DNA of 15,901 bases, from the NCBI GenBank assembly GCA_024405255.1, contig JAKSOY010000092.1, positions 1 to 15,901 of the forward strand, in the 5' to 3' direction. Under the pieces are notes generated by a model. The model was not told the origin of the DNA. It saw only the letters and a list, made by a program, of their open reading frames with translations, and made no database searches. Positions 7,117 through 14,199 of this stretch are shown piece by piece. How positions within the stretch are numbered: the first letter of the stretch is position 1; every line of letters starts with the position of its first letter. The position numbers and the translations under genes are program-made. The DNA is from Kiritimatiellia bacterium. GTDB taxonomy: Bacteria > Verrucomicrobiota > Kiritimatiellia > RFP12 > UBA1067.

Positions 7117-8106
7117 ATGCTTCTCTCGAAAAAGGCCCTTGTCACCGGCGCGGCCGGTTTTCTCGGCTCTCACCTCTGCCGCCGCCTCCTCGCGGACGGC
7201 TACGAGGTCACGGCACTGGACAATCTTTTCACTGGCACAAAGGCCAACATCTACGATCTCTTCGGCAACCCGAAATTCTCCTTCGTGCTGCATGACGTGA
7301 CACAGCCCTTCTGGGGACAGTTCGACGAGATCTACAATCTCGCGTGCCCTGCGTCGCCGATCCACTACCAGAAGAATCCGGTCGAAACGACGAAGAGTTC
7401 GGTGCTCGGAATGATGAACGTGCTCGATCTCGCCCTCAAGACGAAAGCGCGCGTGCTGCATACGTCGACCTCCGAGATCTACGGCGATCCGCTCGTCCAC
7501 CCGCAGGTCGAAACCTATTGGGGCAATGTCAACACGATCGGCATCCGCTCGTGCTACGACGAGGGCAAGCGCTGCGCCGAAACGCTGTGCGCGGACTACC
7601 GTCGCGAGTACGGCGTCGATGTGCGCATGGTGCGTATCTTCAACACATACGGACCCAACATGCACCCGAAAGACGGCCGCGTGATTTCGAATTTCATCAT
7701 GCAGGCGCTCCAGAACCAGGACATCACCCTTTTCGGCGATGGACTGCAGACGCGTTCGTTCCAGTACTGCGACGACCTGATCGAGGCCTTCCGCAAGTAT
7801 ATGTCGCTGGATCGTGAAACGATCGACGCCTTTGTCGCGAAGCACCACCTAGGCGCCGCAGTCATCAACACGGGCAATCCGGGCGAGTACACGATCAAGC
7901 AGCTCGCCGAAGAAACGCTTCGCCAGCTGCCGGATTCGACTTCGAAGCTCGTCTACGGTCCCATGCCGAAGGACGACCCGAAGCGCCGCAAGCCCGACAT
8001 CACGCTCGCCAAGGAACTTCTCGGCTGGGAACCGAAGGTGCCGCTGCGCGAAGGTCTCGCCAAGACGATCGCCTACTTCCGCCGTTCGCTAGAACGCGCT
8101 CAGTAA
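7117..8106 (+). CDS. uxs: UDP-glucuronate decarboxylase (UDP-xylose synthase)
   Basis: Cytoplasmic NAD-dependent short-chain dehydrogenase converting UDP-glucuronate to UDP-xylose, a precursor for surface polysaccharides. 329 residues. The nucleotide-binding GAAGFLGSH (11-19) is followed by the Uxs-type stretch [11 protein letters not shown] (74-84), [11 protein letters not shown] (115-125), [18 protein letters not shown] (135-152) with catalytic Tyr147 and Lys151, and [10 protein letters not shown] (173-182). The family usually reads [14 protein letters not shown]; here two prolines are replaced (NTIGIRS). The late segment GNPGEYTI and the C-terminal [21 protein letters not shown] are standard. 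It is transcribed alone from the divergent promoter, and its stop overlaps the end of the DUF2284 gene on the other strand by 7 nt. Confidence 0.93.
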   Translation: MLLSKKALVTGAAGFLGSHLCRRLLADGYEVTALDNLFTGTKANIYDLFGNPKFSFVLHDVTQPFWGQFDEIYNLACPASPIHYQKNPVETTKSSVLGMMNVLDLALKTKARVLHTSTSEIYGDPLVHPQVETYWGNVNTIGIRSCYDEGKRCAETLCADYRREYGVDVRMVRIFNTYGPNMHPKDGRVISNFIMQALQNQDITLFGDGLQTRSFQYCDDLIEAFRKYMSLDRETIDAFVAKHHLGAAVINTGNPGEYTIKQLAEETLRQLPDSTSKLVYGPMPKDDPKRRKPDITLAKELLGWEPKVPLREGLAKTIAYFRRSLERAQ

Positions 8107-8525
8107 AGATAGACGTTAATGCATGATTCTTCGCCGGGCTGCCACGAAAAAGGCAGCCCGACTGTTTTCATCAGCGCCGTCGCATCCGCGCAATACGCCG
8201 AGATGCACGACGCCGTGGCCGTGGGGCCCGTCGACATCGTCAGACCTTCCGCCGGCAGACGTCCCGCCGCGATCTCCGCCGCGAGCCACGCCGCGTACTG
8301 GCGGTTGTGCGCCTCACGCGCCAAGTGCGTGCGATAGACGATGCCGTGCGTGTAGGCACTTGCCCGCGCCTGCATCTCCGCAACCGTACCGCACGCGGGC
8401 GGACACATTGGATCGTTTCCATAGCGACCGCAGCGATTCTCTTCGCAATACGTCCGAAACGTCGGATTGAAGACTAGATCCTTGACGAGAAAGGACCGGA
8501 TATCGGCCACATCCGCTTCACTCAT
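8100..8525 (-). CDS. DUF2284-family predicted metal-binding protein, internally shortened
   Basis: 141 residues. The N-terminal half matches DUF2284: [21 protein letters not shown] with C27, C32, C41 and C45. The C-terminal part (about 105-141) also fits: [23 protein letters not shown] followed by a short hydrophobic end. The cysteine-rich centre normally between them (several Cys and CxxC-type pairs before the proline/Ser-Met segment) is missing: LTMSTG runs straight into PTATASC with the frame intact. It starts inside the stop of the DUF3261 gene (ATGA overlap) and is the last gene of the operon. Molecular function of the family is not established; metal or iron-sulfur binding is the usual prediction, and this copy may have lost one site. 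Confidence 0.75.
   Translation of the reverse strand: MSEADVADIRSFLVKDLVFNPTFRTYCEENRCGRYGNDPMCPPACGTVAEMQARASAYTHGIVYRTHLAREAHNRQYAAWLAAEIAAGRLPAEGLTMSTGPTATASCISAYCADATALMKTVGLPFSWQPGEESCINVYLY
8135..8168 (+). terminator. Rho-independent-type terminator of the decarboxylase gene, inside the antisense DUF2284 gene
   Basis: CGGGCTGCC (8135-8143) pairs perfectly with GGCAGCCCG (8152-8160) around the loop ACGAAAAA, followed by ACTGTTTTC. It lies 29 nt after the plus-strand stop. On the other strand the same bases encode residues 122-131 of the DUF2284 protein. Confidence 0.65.
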
Positions 8526-9106
8526 GGCATCACTTCCTTCAACTGATATTCATAACCGAAGGCCAACTGGCGATACTGCCGTTCGCCAGCAGCCGTCGTA
8601 CGTAGCTCCGCCACGACAAGACCATCCGATGCACGACGAATGCACCGCACACCGTCCGTTTCCTCGACCTTCAAAGTCGGCGCCACCGCCGCCTGCAGCT
8701 TCGCCAACGGCAGATTGATGAACGCCAGATCGACCAGCGCATATTCCGGTTCGAAGAGGCGCGGGATCTGCGGGGCCTTCTCGCACCGGATCGCATGAGG
8801 TTTCGTCACCGTGATCGTCACAAGCCGCATCTGCGGCGCAAGAAAGACAACCGTCAGCTTTTCACCGTCGCTCTTCAACACGCACTGCGCCTGAAAGGCA
8901 TCGTTCTTGTACGTTGCGTTGACCGCCTCGATGCGCGTGCCCGTTTCGGACATCAACGCCTCGACAAGTGCCGTCGTTTCCAGTTGCGTCCCCTTCAGCG
9001 AGACGGCAATCGGTGCCGAACGTTCTGTCGGCACCGAGGACATCAGGCATCCCGCAGAGACGAGAAGTCCGATCAAAAGACAACTGACTTTGAACCGCAG
9101 GGACAT
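8522..9106 (-). CDS. DUF3261 family lipoprotein
   Basis: 194 residues. A lipoprotein signal is evident: MSLRFKVSCLLIGLLVSAGC, with Cys20 as the probable lipidated residue (the lipobox SAGC is slightly off consensus but lies in a good hydrophobic run). The body follows the DUF3261 pattern: LTVVFLAPQMRLVTITV, then FEPEYALVDLAFINLPLAKLQAAV (the ALVDL-x-LINLP-type core), then RRASDGLVVAELRT and the ending RQLAFGYEYQLKEV. The family has no proven activity; some members accompany lipid-like polyene pathways in Proteobacteria, recalled rather than checked. It follows the esterase gene after 16 nt with GAGGG before its ATG, and its TGA overlaps the next ATG. Likely location is the outer-membrane inner leaflet. 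Confidence 0.75.
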   Translation of the reverse strand: MSLRFKVSCLLIGLLVSAGCLMSSVPTERSAPIAVSLKGTQLETTALVEALMSETGTRIEAVNATYKNDAFQAQCVLKSDGEKLTVVFLAPQMRLVTITVTKPHAIRCEKAPQIPRLFEPEYALVDLAFINLPLAKLQAAVAPTLKVEETDGVRCIRRASDGLVVAELRTTAAGERQYRQLAFGYEYQLKEVMP

Positions 9107-9122
9107 CGACCCTCGCTATCGG

Positions 9123-10790
9123 TCAACGGCGGTTCTCCGGCACCCAGCGGGTGGTGAGATAGTCAGGGTCAAGCTCTTCGCACGCCTTGAACGTCTCTGG
9201 CGAGTTGGCCGTCCACACCGTCAGGAAAAGTCCGCGCGCATGCAGCTTGTCGGCGAACGTACGCGTAACCGAACGCCAGTTCGGATTCGCCCCGAGGGCG
9301 CCCGAAGCGGCGATCTGGTCGATCAGCGCATCCATGGCCGGTCCGGGTTCCTTCGGCGGCGTACAGTTGAAGAAATACGGATACCCCTTGCACGCCTTGC
9401 GCACATTCGGAATCGTCTTGTCATTGACACCCGAGAAGACCATGCGATTCGGCGTAATGCCCGCAGCCGCCATCATCGGCGGAAGCTTCTTCAGCAGTTC
9501 CACATCCATCCGCTTGAGATCGAAGTTGATCTTCTTGCCCGCCGCGCTCAGCACGGCGAGCACCTCGGCGAGCGGCGTACCTTCCGTTTCCGTCGGATTC
9601 GTCTTGTGGATGATCACCGGCAGACCGCTCGGACGGAACGAGACGTCGATTTCGACCCAGTCCATCTTTGTCGCCGCCAATGTCTTGATCGACTCCATCG
9701 TATTGTCCTTCGTTCCCATCGCACCGGCATGGCAGGTGAATTCGCGCACACGGGGCGCGGGCTTCTTGCCCTCGACGAAATCCATGAACAGCGAGAAGTC
9801 TTCCAGCGTGTGGGCGTGTCCGCCCGGACGCACCGAGTAGCGGATGTTCTCGGGCTTGCCAAGCAGCTGCCACACGACGCGCGAGGATTCATAGATGTCC
9901 ACCGCACCCGTCGGGTTCGCCCAAAGGTCGCCTGCCGCATGGCGGATGAAGAGCTTGCGCGGCGCAATCAGCGCCTGCAGGAAGTGCTGGTCGAACGGCA
10001 GTTCGTTCTCGCGCCCCGACCACGAAGCCCAACCCGGCGCAAACCAATACGGGAAGTTGCGGGCGATGGCCTTGATCGTCTCGCCGCGCGGGGGCACGTT
10101 GCGGCACGGACCCGAACCGCCCTGTCCCGAGCAGTTGTCGCCAACGGCGGCAATACGCGCATCCGTCGCACCCGCCAACGCCACCGTCTTGCCGCCGCGG
10201 CTGTGGCCGGTGATGGCGATGCACGCGGGGTCCACGCGCGGTTCGAGCTTCAGCAGGGCGTCGATCGCACGATGGTAGCTCCAGGCCCACTTCGCCAGCG
10301 TGCTCTCGACGGACGAATTATTGTCGGCCGCGACCTCGCAGCGATTGAACTGCGCAACGAGCCAACCGCGATCGACGGCATGCAGGATGATGTCATCGGT
10401 GAGGCAGTGCCAGCAGCCGTCGCCTTCCAGCAGAAGCGGCAGCTTCTTGTTCGTCCGTGCCCCCCAGATGTTGATGAGGAACGAAACCGGCTTCCCGTCC
10501 ATGTCGCAGGAAGCCTTGAGCGTACGGAAGAAGATGTCCTGGCGTCCGGCCAGACCACTCGACTTCGACACCTCGATCACGTTCACGCCGTCTTTCGGCG
10601 CAGCCGGCAGACGACCGTATTCAATCGGGAGAACAAGCGACGCGACTTCGGCACGACGCGCCGGCCAGTCGGCAGCCGCCACGGCACGTCCGTCCTTGAA
10701 CTTCAGCAAATCCGGTTGAACCATTCCCGCCGAACAAGCCAAGCCGCATCCCCACACGGCAACAACCAACGACTTCATCAAACTCTTCAT
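9123..10790 (-). CDS. Secreted two-domain enzyme: CE15-like alpha/beta-hydrolase fused to a GDPD-like domain
   Basis: 555 residues with an N-terminal signal sequence (about 1-21). Domain 1 (about 25-345) resembles glucuronoyl esterases (CE15) and related bacterial esterases: nucleophile Ser197 in GHSRGGK, then DNCSGQGGSGPCR (218-230), FPYWF (246-250), ENELPFDQHFLQALIAPRKL (261-280), and His325 in GGHAH. The acid residue may be Asp288 or a nearby Glu. Domain 2 (about 349-550) resembles glycerophosphodiester phosphodiesterase: H354, EID (380-382), IH (394-395), INFDLK (421-426) and the closing VWTANSPE. Three family positions differ: HRG is HAG, PENT is KDNT, and the usual metal Glu before LK/IK is Asp424. 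The start at 10790 is supported by AGGAAAGG. It follows the FadL gene by 27 nt. A role in cleaving an ester- or phosphodiester-linked amphiphile is inferred. Confidence 0.8.
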   Translation of the reverse strand: MKSLMKSLVVAVWGCGLACSAGMVQPDLLKFKDGRAVAAADWPARRAEVASLVLPIEYGRLPAAPKDGVNVIEVSKSSGLAGRQDIFFRTLKASCDMDGKPVSFLINIWGARTNKKLPLLLEGDGCWHCLTDDIILHAVDRGWLVAQFNRCEVAADNNSSVESTLAKWAWSYHRAIDALLKLEPRVDPACIAITGHSRGGKTVALAGATDARIAAVGDNCSGQGGSGPCRNVPPRGETIKAIARNFPYWFAPGWASWSGRENELPFDQHFLQALIAPRKLFIRHAAGDLWANPTGAVDIYESSRVVWQLLGKPENIRYSVRPGGHAHTLEDFSLFMDFVEGKKPAPRVREFTCHAGAMGTKDNTMESIKTLAATKMDWVEIDVSFRPSGLPVIIHKTNPTETEGTPLAEVLAVLSAAGKKINFDLKRMDVELLKKLPPMMAAAGITPNRMVFSGVNDKTIPNVRKACKGYPYFFNCTPPKEPGPAMDALIDQIAASGALGANPNWRSVTRTFADKLHARGLFLTVWTANSPETFKACEELDPDYLTTRWVPENRR

Positions 10791-10817
10791 GACTTACCTT
10801 TCCTGAACAATTGACGA

Positions 10818-12218
10818 TTAGAAGAAATAGCTCAATGTCACGGCGGCCGCATGCGAAAGGCCGTTACGCGTCGAAAGACGATAACGCGTTCCCAGGTCGT
10901 CGTGGATATAGGTCGACTCGCCGTTCATGAACACAAGACCGTAGCTCGCCGTCAATTCGAACTGACGCCAACGATAGGCGAAACCGAAGGTCATAATCTG
11001 GCGGCTCCCCGGCGGCAGCATGGAGGTACAATGATACTTGCTGCAGGGATCGATGTCATAGACCCAGGACCCCATCAGCGTGAATGTCTGCGTCACATCG
11101 TAGGCGACGCCGAACCCGTAGCGCCAGGTGTCATTCCACTTCAGGGGGATGTCGCGGTCGTTGTCGCCCGGCAGATCGAAATAGAGGCTATCCAACGTCG
11201 ACCACTGGATCCACGTTGCCGCCGCGCCGACATGCCAGTCATCCGTGACATCGTAGTTAAGACCCAACGACAGCGACTGCGGCAGGCGCAGACTCGCATT
11301 GGCCGAACCGTTCGCATCCGCAGCCCCTTCTTTGACCTGGCGGTGCGCATTCGCCACAGCCGACGGATAGTTCTTCTGATAGGCGGCATCATAATACTGC
11401 TGGTAACCCGGCATCCCCGGTGCCAGACCCGCACTCTGCAACGCCGCTTCGACACCCTTTTCAACCTGCTGTCCAACCGCCGCATCGTTGTAATGCCGAA
11501 CATGCGTGTGGTTGTACCCCTTCACCTTCGTATCGATGTACGACTTGTAGAGAACACCGACTGAAAGCTTCTTGGTGATGTCGTACTTGGTCGAAATCTG
11601 CCAGCCCCAATCGAGGAATCCGTCATAACCCTTCAGGTGGTCGCGCACCGTACCATAATCGACCCCGTCGCGAACGGCCATCTTGTCCGAATACTGTTCG
11701 AACTCGAAATAGCTCAAACGGAAACCGGCGGACACCGACCAGTCGTCCGTGACCTTGTAGGCAAGGTTCGGATTGACGGTGAGTCCCTTGATCGTCGTCG
11801 AACGCGTATCCCACGCGAGCGGCCAACTCTGATGGTAGTGGGTTCCCAAACCGTATTCCGGCGCAACACCGAGACCGAACCAGAAGTTCTGCGGCAGCTC
11901 CTGCGTCAGATAGAAATGCGGCAGAACAAAACAGCCCGGATCGAGCTTCCGCGCCTTGCGCCCATTCACCAGGGCGTCGGCTTTCGGATGCTCCGTCGTC
12001 ATGCCGACCGTCACAACCGTTCCCGTCAAATCCGTCATCGTGGCCGGGTTGTAATAGTTGGCCGATGCATCCAGGGCCTTGCCCATCACGGCCCCGCCCA
12101 TCGCATTGCCGCGCGCCGAACCTTCATAGAGGCCAAAGCCGGCGGCAGCAGCCGAAAACGCACCGAGAAGCGCGCCCGAAGCAACGATCAGATAGAAGAA
12201 TTTGCCTTGAATTGACAT
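10818..12218 (-). CDS. FadL/OmpP1-type outer-membrane transport protein
   Basis: 466 residues. A signal peptide (about 1-26, ending FSAAAA) is followed by the FadL N-terminal hatch signature: AGFGLYEGSARGNAMGGA (26-43) and ASANYYNPATMTDL (51-64), with the NPA motif at 57-59. The rest is amphipathic beta-strand sequence with extracellular-loop-like insertions (for example 270-310, rich in Ala, Gln and Tyr), and it ends TLSYFF with the terminal Phe expected of barrels. Family members pass hydrophobic substrates such as long-chain fatty acids or aromatic compounds across the outer membrane. First gene of the four-gene operon, with its own promoter and AGGATGAG before the ATG. Substrate not readable from the sequence. 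Confidence 0.9.
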   Translation of the reverse strand: MSIQGKFFYLIVASGALLGAFSAAAAGFGLYEGSARGNAMGGAVMGKALDASANYYNPATMTDLTGTVVTVGMTTEHPKADALVNGRKARKLDPGCFVLPHFYLTQELPQNFWFGLGVAPEYGLGTHYHQSWPLAWDTRSTTIKGLTVNPNLAYKVTDDWSVSAGFRLSYFEFEQYSDKMAVRDGVDYGTVRDHLKGYDGFLDWGWQISTKYDITKKLSVGVLYKSYIDTKVKGYNHTHVRHYNDAAVGQQVEKGVEAALQSAGLAPGMPGYQQYYDAAYQKNYPSAVANAHRQVKEGAADANGSANASLRLPQSLSLGLNYDVTDDWHVGAAATWIQWSTLDSLYFDLPGDNDRDIPLKWNDTWRYGFGVAYDVTQTFTLMGSWVYDIDPCSKYHCTSMLPPGSRQIMTFGFAYRWRQFELTASYGLVFMNGESTYIHDDLGTRYRLSTRNGLSHAAAVTLSYFF

Positions 12219-12251
12219 GTACTCATCCTAATAGACCTAGAAACGAGTGAC

Positions 12252-12280
12252 ATTTTATCAAAATCTGTCGCAAACCACAA
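12252..12280 (-). promoter_or_regulatory. Promoter of the fadL-esterase operon
   Basis: The minus strand has TTGTGG (12275-12280), a 17-bp spacer, and TAAAAT (12252-12257) preceded by TGA, making an extended -10. The start site would be near 12245, about 27 nt before the ATG. Confidence 0.6.
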
Positions 12281-12285
12281 GAGTC

Positions 12286-12298
12286 TTTTGTGACAAAA
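12286..12298. promoter_or_regulatory. Small perfect dyad upstream of the fadL promoter
   Basis: TTTTGT and ACAAAA flank a single G, a perfect 6+1+6 palindrome. Its centre lies about 47 bp upstream of the inferred start site, a position typical of activator sites. AT-rich palindromes also arise by chance. Confidence 0.3.
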
Positions 12299-12331
12299 AT
12301 TCATTTTTTGTTCCAAACGATTTCGCCCTCA

Positions 12332-12346
12332 CCGACCCCCTGTCGG
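12332..12346 (-). terminator. Short hairpin after the unrecognised gene at 12357, weak terminator candidate
   Basis: CCGAC and GTCGG pair over a 5-nt loop about 10 nt past the stop. No T-run follows directly, so factor-independent termination is doubtful. Confidence 0.25.
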
Positions 12347-12356
12347 ACAAGGTCTC

Positions 12357-13565
12357 TCATCCCTGTTTGCCATTTGCTCTCTTTTGCACGTCTTGAAAAT
12401 CTTTCAGTGCTTTTCTCAATTTCGCTCTCAGCTCGTGATTCGCTTCGGTGTCTGCGAGGCGCTTGTAACGCACCTTTCTGAACAGTTCCTGAGGATGTTC
12501 ATATTCACGTGTCAGCGTTTCGTCTAAAAGTTCTCCAATGGTCTTCTGTCCACCTGGCGCTCGACTTCTAAAATAGCGAGGACCGCAGATTCGGGAGTCC
12601 AGTTGATGCGAGTAGCAAAACGGCAAGGGACGCGCGACGATCTCATCGCGTCGTACATCGTAGAACGTCGAGTAAATGCCCCACGGCGCACATGTGAACT
12701 CGTTCCACCAAGGGTAATCGAAATTCGGACGATTCCGGAACCGGGATTTCCCGTCCCCGTAGATCAAGGAAATGCAACCATCCGCCTCCAGCACGAAGTA
12801 CGAAAATGGCAACGGCTTTTCCCCGTCCGTCTGAACCTGGACACGCGAATGCCCTGGAACATTCTCCCGGACATAATAGGCAACGACCGTATCATCCTTA
12901 TCGGCTGGAGAGTCCTTTTTCGCCCGGCTCCGACAGATTCGAGCGGAGGCCTCCGTTTCGCAAACCATACTGAAAACATCATCCTTCGGTTCACACGCAT
13001 CGCAGAATCGGACCCGGATGGAAACGAGGCGGACTTTCCCCGGATCGACCTTCTTCTGCAGCCTCTTCATAACGAACAGGGCTGAAGGGTTCGGCGGACA
13101 AAAAGCGATCGTCAGATAGTCGCCCAACACCCCATACCAGGCGACGAGACCTTGTCCTGCCGATTTCCAAAGGAAACTCAAATCGCTCATCTGTCCGTCA
13201 AGAAATGCCGGACTGCTGACGCATTCACCGTCGGCACATTCGAAAAACAGTTTCGCACGATTGTCGCCCGCGATGTCGATCAGCAAACGGCGCACCTCCT
13301 TCCCGAACTGTCGACTCATGAAAGGTGAATGATCCCCAAGATCAACAGCATACGTTCCTCTGCGACGTTTGGCCATTTCCTCCTGCTTCTGAGGCGTCAC
13401 CCGAATCCGTTCGCTCGGTCGCGTAAAATCCTCAACCAAATCAGAACGGAACCAATCCTTTCGGTCGGCGACAACGAACAACGGCAATCCAACGAGCAGC
13501 GTCCAAACAAGTACAACCTTTGCCAAGCCGGCAAAGAAGATGCGCGAAAGAACAAAATCCTCCAT
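12357..13565 (-). CDS. Unrecognised membrane-anchored or secreted protein
   Basis: 402 residues from the ATG chosen here; I do not recognise a family. A hydrophobic helix at about 8-32 (FFAGLAKVVLVWTLLVGLPLFVV) is either a membrane anchor or a signal peptide with cleavage near VVA. The remainder is soluble, basic and rich in scattered cysteines (FFECADGEC, FCDACEPKDDVF, FTCAPW, ICGPRYF). A Trp/Tyr-rich stretch reads NFDYPWWNEFTCAPWGIYSTFYD. The C-terminal 60 residues are charged and helical (ETLTREYEHPQELFRKVRYKR). In-frame starts at 13604 (ATG), 13625 (ATG, inside the octamer array) and 13637 (TTG) also exist; none has a clear Shine-Dalgarno, so the start is uncertain. Base composition is more AT-rich than the operons to the left, suggesting an accessory gene. 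Confidence 0.6.
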   Translation of the reverse strand: MEDFVLSRIFFAGLAKVVLVWTLLVGLPLFVVADRKDWFRSDLVEDFTRPSERIRVTPQKQEEMAKRRRGTYAVDLGDHSPFMSRQFGKEVRRLLIDIAGDNRAKLFFECADGECVSSPAFLDGQMSDLSFLWKSAGQGLVAWYGVLGDYLTIAFCPPNPSALFVMKRLQKKVDPGKVRLVSIRVRFCDACEPKDDVFSMVCETEASARICRSRAKKDSPADKDDTVVAYYVRENVPGHSRVQVQTDGEKPLPFSYFVLEADGCISLIYGDGKSRFRNRPNFDYPWWNEFTCAPWGIYSTFYDVRRDEIVARPLPFCYSHQLDSRICGPRYFRSRAPGGQKTIGELLDETLTREYEHPQELFRKVRYKRLADTEANHELRAKLRKALKDFQDVQKRANGKQG

Positions 13566-13614
13566 CGCGCAGCAACTCGTTATACTATTAGAACCCCGTT
13601 TCATTTTCACTTCA

Positions 13615-13710
13615 CATTCAACCATTCGATCATTCAACCATTAAAACATTCGACCATTCGACCATTAAAACATTCAAACATTCGACCATTCGAACATTCA
13701 AGCATTCAGA
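13615..13710. repeat. Twelve degenerate 8-bp tandem units upstream of the unrecognised gene
   Basis: Twelve consecutive octamers follow the pattern CATTCRAN, all starting CATT: five are CATTCGAC or CATTCAAC, two are CATTAAAA, and the others are single-base variants. The array is exactly 96 bp with no slip in register. On the gene's strand each unit carries GAATG or TAATG, so an ATG occurs every 8 bp and visits all three frames. Confidence 0.9.
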
Positions 13711-13741
13711 CAAGCGAGATGTCTGTCGTGATCTTTTCCAT
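13706..13741 (-). CDS. Possible 11-codon leader peptide before the octamer array
   Basis: ATG at 13741 reads MEKITTDISLV and stops with a TGA that overlaps the next ATG as TGAATG. It lies seven bases after an extended -10, so it would be leaderless, as in the radical SAM operon. Eleven codons are easily open by chance; support comes only from the promoter position. Confidence 0.25.
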   Translation of the reverse strand: MEKITTDISLV

Positions 13742-13748
13742 GGCACCT

Positions 13749-13757
13749 ATTATACCA
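13749..13757 (-). promoter_or_regulatory. Extended -10 promoter reading through the octamer array
   Basis: The minus strand reads TGGTATAAT, identical to the decarboxylase promoter element. It faces the unrecognised gene about 180 nt away and would place the whole tandem array in the 5' leader. No good -35 is seen. Confidence 0.5.
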
Positions 13758-13781
13758 AAAATTTCGCCCCTACGGAGGGGA

Positions 13782-14011
13782 CGGAATCGCATTGTGGATA
13801 GCGCGGGACGTATCGGGTTTTTCACCACTGAACACACGGAAAACCGCTTCGCGGGACACGGAAGGCAGTTTGAAAATTTCCCTTCGGACCTACCACTGGC
13901 AATCCTCCCGTATCCAAATGAACTTGGGGCGAAGAGCCGATGGAGGCGTGAAACGTGTTTCTTCCAATCGCCTTCCGTGTCCGGCGGAGCCGGTTTCCGC
14001 GAGTTCAGTGG
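13782..14011. repeat. Palindromic dispersed repeat, copy 1 (complete in view)
   Basis: The first 165 bases (13782-13946) recur at 15736-15901. The element contains two 42-nt inverted arms, 13825-13866 and 13970-14011, matching at 36 of 42 positions around a 103-nt centre. Each arm also holds a small hairpin: CCGC-TTC-GCGG on the left, CCGGC-TCC-GCCGG on the right when reverse-complemented. No protein gene is convincing inside it; the frame reading FFTTEHTEN is the hallmark of a non-coding ACACGGAG-type intergenic repeat. It may be a MITE-like mobile unit or a structured RNA/DNA element. Confidence 0.85.
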
Positions 14012-14016
14012 TTTGA

Positions 14017-14062
14017 CCTCACCCCGGCCTGCGGCGCACACGGAGACACGGAGGCGGTGAGG
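14017..14062. repeat. ACACGGAG repeat fragment within a 7-bp inverted pair
   Basis: CCTCACC (14017-14023) and GGTGAGG (14056-14062) enclose two tandem ACACGGAG octamers (14038-14053). The same word in reverse (CTCCGTGT) appears at 14156-14163, so debris of this repeat class fills the gap down to the ATPase gene. Confidence 0.6.
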
Positions 14063-14084
14063 AGGTGCTTCGCGGGCCCTACCG

Positions 14085-14103
14085 AAAACTCAAGAAACTT
14101 AAG
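14085..14103 (-). terminator. Possible rho-independent terminator of the ATPase gene
   Basis: On the minus strand CTTAAG, loop TTT, CTTGAG (one wobble pair) is followed by TTTT. It lies about 100 nt beyond the ATPase stop. The stem is short and AT-rich. Confidence 0.4.
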
Positions 14104-14195
14104 GATTTTAGTTTTTGAAGTGTGATTGGGAATCGCGAAGCGGCTCCTCAATCCCTCCGTGTCACCGTACTTATGCCTGAAGCCTCTAAAATCCT
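14102..14195. repeat. Perfect 10-bp inverted repeat downstream of the ATPase gene
   Basis: AGGATTTTAG (14102-14111) and CTAAAATCCT (14186-14195) are exact reverse complements 74 nt apart. The outer arm starts just after the ATPase stop. It could close a long 3' structure or mark an old insertion end. Confidence 0.4.
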
Positions 14196-14199
14196 CGTG

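Noticed and set aside
8907..10814. A 635-codon open frame on the plus strand opposite the esterase-GDPD gene
   Set aside because: It is longer than the real gene but is rich in Arg and His with no domain pattern. The minus strand has a signal peptide, catalytic motifs and a Shine-Dalgarno, so this is an antisense shadow in GC-rich DNA.
13615..13710. Octamer array as a CRISPR array
   Set aside because: Units are 8 bp and contiguous, with no spacers and no cas genes nearby.
13706..14041. A 111-codon minus-strand frame over repeat copy 1
   Set aside because: It is mostly repeat DNA (FSVCSVVKN is the reverse reading of the same repeat). Only its last 11 codons follow a promoter and are listed separately as a weak leader peptide.
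13329..14060. A 243-codon plus-strand frame crossing the octamer array and the palindromic repeat
   Set aside because: The N-terminal part is antisense to the unrecognised gene, the middle is the octamer array translated as repeats, and the end (FFTTEHTEN) is the usual spurious translation of an intergenic repeat.
13782..14199. A tRNA or other standard structured RNA gene in the repeat-rich gap
   Set aside because: Hairpins are present, but no cloverleaf, anticodon arm or known RNA motif could be made out.
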